DNA of 64,000 bases, from assembly GCF_036173105.1 (NCBI RefSeq), contig NZ_CP108053.1, positions 930,001 to 994,000 on the forward strand, in the 5' to 3' direction. The position numbers and the translations under genes are program-made. The stretch's first letter is position 1; the number at the start of each line of letters is the position of its first letter. The DNA comes from Streptomyces sp. NBC_00287. GTDB taxonomy: Bacteria; Actinomycetota; Actinomycetes; Streptomycetales; Streptomycetaceae. Below the pieces are notes generated by a model that saw only the letters and a list, made by a program, of their open reading frames with translations, was not told where the DNA came from and ran no database searches. Shown piece after piece: positions 1 to 8,075 of the stretch.

Positions 1-372
1 GACGACGAAGAGCCCACCGATGTGATCACCCACGGCCGCGATGTGCCGGCCACTGGGCTCGGACCCGGCGTGGAGGCTGGTCAACTGCGCTTCGACAGCC
101 GGGTCGTCGGTGTCTGCGGTGGCCACACGTGCACGTCGCGACCCCTCGTCGGTGACCCGAACTCCGCCGTCGGACGTGAGCGTGACGTCGACGGAGCCGC
201 TGCGGTTCACCGCCCGGCCCACGACCTCGAACACCAGGTGATGCAGACCGCGTTCGCCGACCGAGCCGGCCCACATCCCGGGCCGCTTCCGAACGGCTTC
301 CCGCCCCTCCAGCACTTCGATCCGGGCAGCGTCGTACCCCGTGCCTTCTCCACTCACGAAGACCCCTCCCAT
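1..372 (-). CDS. GyrB-like GHKL-fold protein, N-terminal part (partial, runs off left edge)
   Basis: The reading frame is open from an ATG at 372 to the first base, giving 124 residues. Residues 19-56 match the start of DNA gyrase B/topoisomerase IV ParE: EVLEGREAVRKRPGMW followed by GLHHLVFEVV, then a region like the LHAGG part of the ATP lid near residue 100. Key positions differ from active enzymes. The Glu of the EVVDN motif is kept, but the following Asp-Asn is Gly-Arg (residues 52-53), and the DNGRGIP box is degenerate (TDEGS, residues 74-78). It is therefore probably a non-catalytic or altered GyrB paralogue rather than housekeeping gyrB. The C-terminal part is outside the window. It is transcribed away from the sigma factor gene. 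Confidence 0.72.
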   Translation of the reverse strand, partial: MGGVFVSGEGTGYDAARIEVLEGREAVRKRPGMWAGSVGERGLHHLVFEVVGRAVNRSGSVDVTLTSDGGVRVTDEGSRRARVATADTDDPAVEAQLTSLHAGSEPSGRHIAAVGDHIGGLFVV

Positions 373-671
373 GGCGTCCGGCAGACCTCCCCAGCCTAGG
401 CGGAATCCAGGAAAACACCAGGTCAGAGCCGCTCCGACGAGGTCATGGACGGGCGGGTGAGGGCACGCCGGGAAGCGGGTGACCCGGAGGCCGCGCACCA
501 CACCCGGAACGTGTCCAGGGGCCCGCCGAGGTCGCGGAGGACCCCTCTGCCGACGCCCCTGAGGCCATGAGTTCACTCACCGCACTAAGTTGAGTCGATG
601 AACGACGACGGCACGCTGCCCATGTGACGCGCATCACCGCAGCGCACCCCCCGCCCAGGACAGGGAACAGT
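373..671. other. Intergenic region, divergent promoters
   Basis: This 299-base stretch lies between the minus-strand GyrB-like gene and the plus-strand sigma factor. I see no convincing coding frame in it; the open frames are shadows with poor codon use. An upstream start for the sigma factor at 624 is possible but has no ribosome binding site. It presumably holds promoters for both genes; I could not pick out convincing -35/-10 pairs. Confidence 0.5.
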
Positions 672-1316
672 GTGGAACTTTCACTGCGCGCCCGCATACG
701 GGCCGGGGATCCGGACGCGTTCGGGCAACTCTTCGATGAGCACGCGTCGGTGGTGCACCGGCATGCCGTCCGGGTGACGGGCAACTGGAGTGCGGCCGAC
801 GACATCGTGTCACTGACCTACCTGGAGGCCTGGCGCCTGCGCGAACGGGTGCTTCCGGACGGCGACAGCCTGCGCCCCTGGCTGCTCGGCATCGCCACGA
901 ACGTCCTGCGCAACACCTCGCGAGCCGCCAGACGTCACCGGACCGCACTCGCCCGGCTGCCACCCGCCACCCCCGTACCGGACTTCGCCGACGAGGTGAC
1001 CCAGCGCCTGGCCGACGCCGAGGAACTGGCCGCCGCGCACAAGGCGTTGAGCCGACTGCGCCGGGGCGAGCGGGAGGTGTTCACGCTCTGCGTCTGGGAG
1101 GGCCTGGACGCCGCCTCGGCGGCCGAGGCACTGGGCGTGGCCGTCGGCACCGTACGCGCCAGACTCTCGCGCGCCAGAAAACGGCTGCGCAGACTCACCG
1201 AGCTCGAACTCGACCGGGCAACAGGGCCGAGCGGGACGCAACGCCCCCCGGCGACCGGACAGATACCGGGCAGCCGCCACCAGGCGGCTCGGTCCCCGCA
1301 GGAGAAGAAGCGATGA
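672..1316 (+). CDS. RNA polymerase ECF-type sigma factor
   Basis: This is a 214-residue protein that directs RNA polymerase to a set of promoters. It shows a sigma-70 region 2 (residues about 4-75: ARIRAGDPDAFGQLFDEHAS, then a DDIVSLTYLEAWR helix) and a region 4 helix-turn-helix (about residues 115-175: LRRGEREVFTLCVWEGL, then SAAEALGVAVGTVRARLSRA). The GTG at 672 is chosen because AGGGAA lies 5 bases upstream and the sigma fold starts immediately after; an ATG at 624 in the same frame has no ribosome binding site. Its TGA overlaps the ATG of the next gene (ATGA), so the two are translationally coupled. No zinc-type anti-sigma is present; the coupled membrane protein may play that part. Confidence 0.88.
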   Translation: MELSLRARIRAGDPDAFGQLFDEHASVVHRHAVRVTGNWSAADDIVSLTYLEAWRLRERVLPDGDSLRPWLLGIATNVLRNTSRAARRHRTALARLPPATPVPDFADEVTQRLADAEELAAAHKALSRLRRGEREVFTLCVWEGLDAASAAEALGVAVGTVRARLSRARKRLRRLTELELDRATGPSGTQRPPATGQIPGSRHQAARSPQEKKR

Positions 1317-2299
1317 ACACCGACCCGCGACGCCGCAACGAGCCTGCCGAATACGCCGATCTGGCCGAGCTGCTGCCCGCCCCGGGCAACCCGGTGCTCC
1401 CGCAGGACCGCCACACCGTCCTCAAGGAACACCTGATGCGCCAGTTCACCGAAGAACAGTCCCCCGCGCCGAAGCCGACCGCCCGCGAACTCCTGGAACG
1501 CCCCCACTCCCCCCGCCGACGGATCGCCCTGCTCGCGGCACCACTGGCGCTGGCGGCGGCGGTGACCCTGGGAGTGGTGGCCCTGGACGACGACAACCGC
1601 CCCGCCCCCGTCACCGCGGCCCAACACCGCGAAGCCGTACAGCTGTTGGACCGTATCGCCACGGTGGCCGCCGAACGCCCGGCGACCAAGGTACGGAACG
1701 ACCAGTACATCTACACCAAGACCCGGGGCTCCGGCTCCGTCCTCGGCATCAGCAAGCACGTGATGCGCGACGCCGTGCAGCGCGAGGAGTGGAACGCGGT
1801 CGACGGCAAGCGGGACGGCTGGATCCGCGTGGACCCGCTGCCGTCCAACGCCGACTCGACCACGGCCCCCGACACCTCCCAGCGGGTCGAAGGCCCCGTG
1901 TACGGCGCCCCGTACCTCACCTACCGCGAACTCCAGTCCCTGCCCACCGACCCCGACGCCCTGCGGAAGAAGCTGTACGGCGATACGAACGACGTGGAGT
2001 CCAGCCAGGAGGAGGCGGTCTTCGAGTACATCGAGACCGTCCTCGAGGAGGCCACTCTCCTCCCCGACCTCAGCGCGGCCCTTTACCGAACGGCGGCCCA
2101 GATGCCCAGCATCCGAGTCGACCACGAGACCCAGGACGCCGCCGGCCGCAAGGGCATCGGCCTGACCTACACGGACGCCTCGACGGGCGACCACACGTGG
2201 GTCTTCGACCGCACGACACTGGAGTACCTCGGGACGACGAAGACGGCGTTCCTCGAGATAGGGGTGTCGGACCGGTCCCGGCAGGCGCCCACCGGATAG
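1313..2299 (+). CDS. CU044_5270-family membrane protein, coupled to the ECF sigma factor
   Basis: This 328-residue protein overlaps the sigma gene by 4 bases. Residues 1-68 are hydrophilic and cytoplasmic by charge, a single membrane helix spans about 71-90 (IALLAAPLALAAAVTLGVVA), and the remaining 235 residues are predicted to be outside the cell. The outer domain resembles the CU044_5270 family, which in actinomycetes very often follows an ECF sigma gene. By position and topology it may sense an envelope signal or hold the sigma factor, but no recognised anti-sigma domain is visible. The start is fixed by the overlap and by GGAGAAGAAGCG just upstream. Confidence 0.8.
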   Translation: MNTDPRRRNEPAEYADLAELLPAPGNPVLPQDRHTVLKEHLMRQFTEEQSPAPKPTARELLERPHSPRRRIALLAAPLALAAAVTLGVVALDDDNRPAPVTAAQHREAVQLLDRIATVAAERPATKVRNDQYIYTKTRGSGSVLGISKHVMRDAVQREEWNAVDGKRDGWIRVDPLPSNADSTTAPDTSQRVEGPVYGAPYLTYRELQSLPTDPDALRKKLYGDTNDVESSQEEAVFEYIETVLEEATLLPDLSAALYRTAAQMPSIRVDHETQDAAGRKGIGLTYTDASTGDHTWVFDRTTLEYLGTTKTAFLEIGVSDRSRQAPTG

Positions 2300-2355
2300 C
2301 GGACTGCCCCGAAGTCACTCATCCGTGGGGCGAAACCCCTGTTCCAGCGCATCCG

Positions 2356-5013
2356 ATGGGTCCGCGGCCCGAAAATCCGGCCATGGGGACTGGTTGGCGG
2401 ACTCGTCGGGTCGGTGCGCTCTATCTCGTGCTGTCGGTCGGCGGCATGGCGGGGGCGGTGTGCATCGCCGTCCGTTTCGATCTGCGGATGGCCGAGACGG
2501 TGGCCGCTCTGCTTCCGTCCGTGGGCGGCATGTATCTGTCCTGGGCGACATTGCGCGTCGACCGGCGCGAGACCGCCGGGGGCGACGACCTGGCCCGCGT
2601 CGCCGACCGACTGGCGGTGGCCGTACGGCAGCAGTGGGAGTCCGAGGCCCGGGTACGGCGCCTCAACGACCCCTATCCGCTGCCGGTCTCCTGGCAGGCG
2701 GCGGATGCCCGGTACGTCGAAACCTGGCCCCTGTTGCGGGAGTTGGCCGACGAGCGGTCGGCATCCCGTACCGGCTGGGCCACCGGACCGGACGGCCTGA
2801 GCGGCACCGGCGCAGAGATCACCGAGGTGTTCCTGGAGCGCGTGCCGACGCGCCGCCTGGTCGTCCTGGGCGGGCCGGGCAGCGGAAAGACGATGCTGCT
2901 CATCCGTCTCCTCCTGGCCCTCACCACCGAACGGGCACCGGGCGGCCCCGTCCCGGTGCTGTTCTCGCTCGCCTCGTGGAATCCCGAGGAGCGGACGCTG
3001 GAATCCTGGATGGCGGAACGGCTCACGCGCGACTACACCGGTCTCGGTGATCCCGAGGCGGGCCACGGGCGACGGCTGCTGGAGCACCGGCTGATCCTGC
3101 CGATCCTCGACGGGTTCGACGAACTACCGCAACCGTGCCGCGCGATGGCCCTGGACGCCATCAACACCGCGCTGCCGCCAGGCCGTCCACTGGTGCTGAC
3201 CAGCCGACTGACGGAGTACGGCGACACACTCGCCCCGGCCCACGGGGTACCGGTCAAGCTCAGCGGTGCCGCCGCCGTCGAACTGCGCCCTCTGGAAGCC
3301 CCGGCCATCGCCGCATACCTGCAACGGGACGCGGGCGGCCAGGACTCCGCGACGGCCCGTTGGGCTCCGGTGATCCGTCTGCTCGGCACCGACGCCCCCG
3401 TGGCCCGCGCGCTGACCTCACCGTTGATGCTGTTCCTGGCCCGCACGGTGTACAACCCCCGCCCGGGAGAGCGGGTGACCGAGCTGCCCACCCCCGCGGA
3501 CCTGTGCGACGAGCTCCGCTTCCCCGACACCGCGGCCGTACGGTCCCACCTCTTCGACGCGTACGTACCGGCCGCCTACCGCCCGCACCCCAGCTATCCG
3601 TGCCGGTGGTCCGCCGAGCAGGCGGAAGAGGCTCTGCGCTGTCTCGCCCGCCACCTTCAGCACACCTTGGGCGGCAGCACCGACCTGGCCTGGTGGCAGT
3701 TGCGGCGGGCGTTGCCCCGGCGGTATGCCCAGGTGGTGACGGGAGCCGTCCTCGGTGTCGTGGCCTGGGGCGCCGCCACCGTCGTAGGCAGGCTCACGGC
3801 GCTGTTCGCCGGCCTGGACTCCGGCTGGCTGACGGGTCCGCCCGCGGCCATGGTCGCGGGCCTTGCCGGAGGGATCGCGGGCGGGATCGGCTGCGGTCTT
3901 GTCGCCGGCCTGACCGGAGGCGCCGCCGAGGGGCTGACCCATGTGCTGGCCACGGGTCAGTGGCAATGGCCGGCGGCCACCACCGCCAACGGGCTCGCGT
4001 ACGGCTTCGTCGGCGGCATCGTGGGCGCGCTGGCCAGCAGACTCGCGAACTCCGGCCCCCGTCCTCGCTGGTCCTGGGACCACCGCATGTGCGCCCTCGG
4101 CTTCACGACCGGGGCCGCCCTCTTCTTCTCGTACCGTCTCAATCACCCTCCGACGGCCGCGGCCGTGGGCGCCCTGGCCGCCGCCGCGGTGTACGCGCTG
4201 GCGGGCGGCGCGGTCGGCGACCGGGCCGGGCGGCTGTCCGCACGCCGCCCGGGCGCCACCCCGACCGTGCGCACACGCTGGTCCTGGGACTGGCGGGGTT
4301 TCTTCACGGGGCTCGCCGGCGGCTGTGCCGTCGGCGTCACCCACTGGGCGGTCCTCAGGCTCCAGTCGCTCCTCAGCCCCGCGTCCTCCTACCCCGTCAC
4401 CACGATGCTCGCCTTCTCGTGCGCATTCGGCCTCGCGGTCGGAGTCGCCCACGGCCTCACCGGAAAACCGGCCGACCTCACCGCCCCGACGGCCCCGGTC
4501 ACACTCCTCCAGCAGGACCGAAGAATCCTCGGCCGGCTCTGGATCGCCGTAGGCATGGCGATCGCCGCCGCCTTCACCCTCTGCTACGGCATCGACTACG
4601 CAGCCCAGGACGGGCTCTTCTACGGCCTGGGCCGGGGCACCACCGACGGACGGCCCATCGCGATGACCCCGGCCCATATCCTCGACCGCGCTCTGGCCTA
4701 CGGCGTCACCGTCGGCCTGGCCGCGGCGCTCAGCCACAACGCCTGGTGGTACTACACGCTCACCCGCCACCACCTGGCCGCCCGCCGCCAACTCCCCCGC
4801 GACCTGACGGCCTTCCTCACCGACGCCCACGAACACCGCGGCGTACTACGGCAGACGGGGGCCGTGCACCAGTTCCGGCACATCGATCTGCAACACCATC
4901 TCGCGGCAGCCCCGGAGCGCTCGCAGGAGTCCGACGCGCCGCGGCCGGGCCCGCCCTGGCCTTGGATCCCGCGTCGTCGGCACACGGACGCCGAGCGGAT
5001 GACAAGGGCGTGA
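2356..5013 (+). CDS. Membrane-embedded NACHT-type STAND NTPase
   Basis: This is a protein of 885 residues from the ATG at 2356; an ATG at 2383 is an alternative and neither has a strong ribosome binding site. The layout is two N-terminal membrane helices (about 18-39 and 46-64), a short linker, then a NACHT domain. Its Walker A is GGPGSGKT (about residue 172) and its Walker B is LILPILDGFDEL (about residue 246), with the hydrophobic strand and acidic cluster usual for NACHT. From about residue 458 to 805 there is a long run of Gly/Ala-rich hydrophobic segments, probably eight or more membrane helices, and then a basic cytoplasmic tail. NACHT proteins are signal-transducing NTPases, some of which act in phage defence. 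The usual C-terminal sensor repeats are replaced here by a polytopic membrane domain. Substrate and trigger are unknown. Confidence 0.85.
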   Translation: MGPRPENPAMGTGWRTRRVGALYLVLSVGGMAGAVCIAVRFDLRMAETVAALLPSVGGMYLSWATLRVDRRETAGGDDLARVADRLAVAVRQQWESEARVRRLNDPYPLPVSWQAADARYVETWPLLRELADERSASRTGWATGPDGLSGTGAEITEVFLERVPTRRLVVLGGPGSGKTMLLIRLLLALTTERAPGGPVPVLFSLASWNPEERTLESWMAERLTRDYTGLGDPEAGHGRRLLEHRLILPILDGFDELPQPCRAMALDAINTALPPGRPLVLTSRLTEYGDTLAPAHGVPVKLSGAAAVELRPLEAPAIAAYLQRDAGGQDSATARWAPVIRLLGTDAPVARALTSPLMLFLARTVYNPRPGERVTELPTPADLCDELRFPDTAAVRSHLFDAYVPAAYRPHPSYPCRWSAEQAEEALRCLARHLQHTLGGSTDLAWWQLRRALPRRYAQVVTGAVLGVVAWGAATVVGRLTALFAGLDSGWLTGPPAAMVAGLAGGIAGGIGCGLVAGLTGGAAEGLTHVLATGQWQWPAATTANGLAYGFVGGIVGALASRLANSGPRPRWSWDHRMCALGFTTGAALFFSYRLNHPPTAAAVGALAAAAVYALAGGAVGDRAGRLSARRPGATPTVRTRWSWDWRGFFTGLAGGCAVGVTHWAVLRLQSLLSPASSYPVTTMLAFSCAFGLAVGVAHGLTGKPADLTAPTAPVTLLQQDRRILGRLWIAVGMAIAAAFTLCYGIDYAAQDGLFYGLGRGTTDGRPIAMTPAHILDRALAYGVTVGLAAALSHNAWWYYTLTRHHLAARRQLPRDLTAFLTDAHEHRGVLRQTGAVHQFRHIDLQHHLAAAPERSQESDAPRPGPPWPWIPRRRHTDAERMTRA

Positions 5014-5043
5014 CGACAGGTCGCCCCGCCGAGGCCGCAGCGG

Positions 5044-6522
5044 TCAGTCCACGGGCCATGTGTGTGCGGGCGCGTTGAGATGCATGTAGTCCATGTACGC
5101 CGTGGTCATCTGCCGCAGCGCCTCGCTCCGGTCGGTGGAGGCGGCCTTCTGGAGGTGGTGGACCGTCTCCGCCTGCCACAGGGCGCCGTTACGGGCGGTG
5201 ACGCAGCGCTGCTCGATGACGCCGAGCAGGGGCTCGCGCCACTCCGCGTCCATGCCGGCCAGCTCAAGGCCCCGGTGGGCCAGGGGCAGCAGACGCCGCA
5301 ACACCAGTTCCGCGACCGGTACTTCGCCCGTACCGGGCCAGTACAGACGGGCGTCGATGCCGTCGCGGGCCGCGCTGTGCAGGTTCTCCTCGGCGACCGT
5401 GAAGGACATCCGCGTCCAGACCGGACGGTCCTCGTCGACCAGGGCGCGGGTCAGGCCGTAGTAGAAGGCGCCGTTGGCGATGATGTCGGCGACGGTGGGT
5501 CCTGCGGGCAGGACACGGTTCTCGATGCGCAGGTGCGGGCCGCTGTCGGTGACGGCGTAGATCGGCCGGTTCCATCGGTAGATCGTGCCGTTGTGCAGCG
5601 TCAGTTCGCCCAGCTGGGGTGCCCCGCCGAGGTCGAGCGCCTGCTGCGGGTCCTCCTCGTCGCACAGCGGCAGCAGGGCCGGGTAGTAGCGCACGTTCTC
5701 CTCGAACAGGTCGAAGACGCTGGTGATCCAGCGCTCCCCGAACCACACCCGGGGCCGTACTCCCTGCGCCTTGATCTCCTGGGGGCGGGTGTCGGTGGCC
5801 TGCTCGAACAGGGGGATACGGGTTTCGCGCCACAGCTCCCGCCCGAAGAGGAAGGGCGAGTTGGCGGCCAGGGCGATCTGTACGCCCGCGACGGCCTGGG
5901 CCGCGTTCCAGTAGTCGGCGAAATCCTTCGGTGAGACCTGCAGATGGAACTGGGTGCTGGTGCAGGCGGCCTCGGGGGTGATGGTGTCGGCGTACGTCGA
6001 CAGCTGCTCCACGCCGTCCACCCTGATCCGCAGGTCCTCGCCCCGTGCCGCGAAGATCTGCTCGTTGAGCAGCCGGTAGCGCGGATCGCCGGACAGGGCG
6101 GACTCACCCACGTCCGACTCCCCCAGGGTCGGCAGAATGCCGATCATGATCAGGTGCGCGCCCACGGCCGAGGCGCGTTCCTCGGCGTGGTTGAGTGCTG
6201 CGCGGATCGCCTGCTCCCAGTCGCCGGGGCCGCCGGCCGTCAGCCGCCGGGGCGGGATGTTGATCTCCAGGTTGAAGCGGCCCAGCTCGCTCGACCAGGC
6301 GGGGTCGGCGATGGCCTGGAGCACCTCGGTGTTCCGCATCGCGGGCAGTCCGTCCTCGTCCACGAGATTGAGTTCGATCTCAAGACCGACCTGGGGGCGC
6401 TCACTCTCGAAGCTCGACTCGCGCAGCATCTGCGCCAGCACATCGAGGCAGGAGTGCATCTTCTCCCGGTACCGACGGCGGTCCTCGCGCGTGAACACCA
6501 GGGCCGGCACGTCACGTCCCAT
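5044..6522 (-). CDS. Glutamate-cysteine ligase family protein (GCS2)
   Basis: This 492-residue enzyme is of the GCS2/carboxylate-amine ligase family, which joins the gamma-carboxylate of glutamate to an amine such as cysteine using ATP. Visible family features are the early VGLEIELNLVDEDG acidic motif (about residues 47-60), the RFNLEINIPPR segment (about 82-92), the TSTQFHLQV strand (about 189-197) and the LRIENRVLPAGPTVAD segment (about 330-345), all parts of the active-site sheet. Length fits the group of about 490 residues common in Streptomyces. These bacteria use mycothiol, so the product may be gamma-glutamylcysteine for ergothioneine or another adduct; no ergothioneine genes are adjacent. 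Convergent with the NACHT gene. Confidence 0.85.
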   Translation of the reverse strand: MGRDVPALVFTREDRRRYREKMHSCLDVLAQMLRESSFESERPQVGLEIELNLVDEDGLPAMRNTEVLQAIADPAWSSELGRFNLEINIPPRRLTAGGPGDWEQAIRAALNHAEERASAVGAHLIMIGILPTLGESDVGESALSGDPRYRLLNEQIFAARGEDLRIRVDGVEQLSTYADTITPEAACTSTQFHLQVSPKDFADYWNAAQAVAGVQIALAANSPFLFGRELWRETRIPLFEQATDTRPQEIKAQGVRPRVWFGERWITSVFDLFEENVRYYPALLPLCDEEDPQQALDLGGAPQLGELTLHNGTIYRWNRPIYAVTDSGPHLRIENRVLPAGPTVADIIANGAFYYGLTRALVDEDRPVWTRMSFTVAEENLHSAARDGIDARLYWPGTGEVPVAELVLRRLLPLAHRGLELAGMDAEWREPLLGVIEQRCVTARNGALWQAETVHHLQKAASTDRSEALRQMTTAYMDYMHLNAPAHTWPVD

Positions 6523-6647
6523 CGCGACCTCCCGAGTCCCCTCGGCGGATACCTGCCCCTCAAGCGTCGCACCAAGGGCGTGGGCCGCACAGTCGGCCGG
6601 CGGACGCGGTGCCCCGAGGACGGCGCTCGTGCGTCAGAACCCCTCAC

Positions 6648-7088
6648 TCAACGTAATGATGATCTACGGGAGCCCCGTCTCCTCGGTGTCCCGACGGCGC
6701 CGGACGCCGCGGCCTTGAGGAGGCGGCGGAAGGTGGGGCATTCGAGGTGGCTCGGTGCGGGGCAGGCGGCGGCGTGCCGGAGGGAGTCGCGCAGGACACT
6801 CAGTTCGCGGATCCGTCTCTCCAACTCCTCCGCCTTGGAGGCGAGCATTTGGCGGTCGATGCGTGGCTGTCCGTCCGGCGCGAACATGCTCGCGATCTCG
6901 TCGAGGGAGAACCCGGCGGTGCGGCCCATCGCGATCAGCCCGAGGCGCTCCAGTACGGCGGGATCGTACTGGCGGCGCAGGCCCCGCCTGCCGGTCGAGG
7001 CGATCAGTCCCTTCTCCTCGTAGAACCGCAGGGTCGAGGCGGGAACGCCCGCGCGTCGCGCCACCTCACCGATGTCCAGGTCTGTCAT
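6648..7088 (-). CDS. MerR-family transcriptional regulator
   Basis: This is a 146-residue regulator. Residues 5-40 form the MerR helix-turn-helix and wing (IGEVARRAGVPASTLRFYEE, then KGLI). A dimerisation helix follows at about 85-105 (SKAEELERRIRELSVLRDSL). Two Cys residues lie at about 109 and 117 (AACPAPSHLECP), a pattern also seen in metal- or redox-sensing MerR proteins, though ligand choice cannot be told. It is divergent from the methyltransferase gene, with a palindrome between the two starts. Confidence 0.87.
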   Translation of the reverse strand: MTDLDIGEVARRAGVPASTLRFYEEKGLIASTGRRGLRRQYDPAVLERLGLIAMGRTAGFSLDEIASMFAPDGQPRIDRQMLASKAEELERRIRELSVLRDSLRHAAACPAPSHLECPTFRRLLKAAASGAVGTPRRRGSRRSSLR

Positions 7089-7092
7089 CTTC

Positions 7093-7120
7093 TTGACCTC
7101 AAGTCGACTTGAAGTAGCAA
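7093..7120 (+). promoter_or_regulatory. MerR-type operator inside a stretched promoter
   Basis: TTGACC (7093-7098) could be a -35 box. It overlaps a near-perfect dyad, ACCTCAAGT-CG-ACTTGAAGT (7096-7115), and TAGCAA/CAAGCT lies at a -10 position. A dyad placed between -35 and -10 with the TTGACCTCAAGT pattern is the classic SoxR/MerR-family arrangement. It would control the methyltransferase and probably the regulator itself. Confidence 0.65.
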
Positions 7121-7162
7121 GCTGTCATCCCCAGCCGCGGATAGCAAGCACGGGAGGCGATC

Positions 7163-8014
7163 ATGGATGTGAAACACCTGGCCGACGACGATCAGGCGGC
7201 CCGCTGGAAGCGCGCCGGCCACGCCTGGGTCGAGACACAGGAGTTGCTGGACGCGATGCTCAGGCCGCTGGAGGAGCTGCTCCTCGAGAGCGTGTCCGCC
7301 GGGCACGGAGACCAGGTGCTCGACGTCGGCTGCGGCACCGGCAGCACCACGCTGGCCGTCGCACGGCGGCTCGGTCCCACCGGTCGTGCCGTGGGCATCG
7401 ACATCTCCGAGACGATGATCGCCGCTGCCCGGGAGCGGGTCGCGCGGGAGGGCGGGGCGGCGACCTTCATCCTGGCCGATGCCGAACATCACGCGTTCGA
7501 ACCCGCCGGCTTCGACGCCGTCGTCTCGCGCCTGGGCGTCATGTTCTTCACCGACTCCGTCCGGGCCTTCGCCAATCTTCGGCGGGCCGCCAAGGACGAC
7601 GCCCCGCTGCGGTTCATCGCCTGGCGCGGCGCCGCGGAGAATCCGTTCATGACGACGGCCGAACGCGCCGCGGCCCCCCTCGTACCGGACCTTCCCGCCC
7701 GACGACCGGACGGGCCGGGCCAGTTCGCCTTCGCGGACCCGGACAAGGTCCGCGGCATCCTGACGGAGAGCGGCTGGGCCGAGATCGACATCCGGCCGGT
7801 CGAACTGTCCTGCGCCCTGCCCGAGAGTGAGCTGGTGGGTTACTTCACCCGGCTCGGACCGCTCGGCCTGATCCTCCCCGACGTGGACGAAAAGATCCGG
7901 CCACGCGTCATCGAGACGGTCCGCGCGGCCTTCGAACCGTATGTGCAGGGCGCGGAAGTCCGCTTCACCGCGGCCTGTTGGCTGGTCGACGCCAGGGCGT
8001 CAACCGCGCCGTAG
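7163..8014 (+). CDS. SAM-dependent class I methyltransferase
   Basis: This 283-residue protein has the class I methyltransferase fold. Motif I is VLDVGCGTGSTT (residues about 52-63), the acidic end of strand 2 is GIDISETM (about 78-85), and a motif IV region is near FDAVVSRLGVMFF (about 116-128). GGGAGGCG stands 5-10 bases before the ATG. Substrate unknown; the sequence resembles UbiE-like small-molecule methyltransferases. It is the probable target of the divergent MerR regulator, which suggests induction by a small molecule or redox signal. Confidence 0.85.
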   Translation: MDVKHLADDDQAARWKRAGHAWVETQELLDAMLRPLEELLLESVSAGHGDQVLDVGCGTGSTTLAVARRLGPTGRAVGIDISETMIAAARERVAREGGAATFILADAEHHAFEPAGFDAVVSRLGVMFFTDSVRAFANLRRAAKDDAPLRFIAWRGAAENPFMTTAERAAAPLVPDLPARRPDGPGQFAFADPDKVRGILTESGWAEIDIRPVELSCALPESELVGYFTRLGPLGLILPDVDEKIRPRVIETVRAAFEPYVQGAEVRFTAACWLVDARASTAP

Positions 8015-8062
8015 CCACGGACGAGCACCACCGAGGGCCTTGCCCCCACCCCACCCCAGACC

Positions 8063-8075
8063 TAGCCTGACTTTG
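8063..8075 (+). promoter_or_regulatory. -10 box of a probable leaderless promoter
   Basis: TAGCCT at 8063-8068 lies 6 bases before the GTG at 8075. This is the spacing seen when transcription starts at the first base of the start codon, and there is no ribosome binding site in front of the GTG. Confidence 0.45.

Noticed and set aside
624..671. Upstream start of the sigma factor at ATG 624
   Set aside because: No ribosome binding site and the added 16 residues are not sigma-like; the GTG at 672 has a Shine-Dalgarno.
1789..2355. N-terminal extension of the NACHT frame into the preceding gene
   Set aside because: This part is a shadow of the CU044_5270-family gene in another frame, with Arg/Pro-rich nonsense composition.
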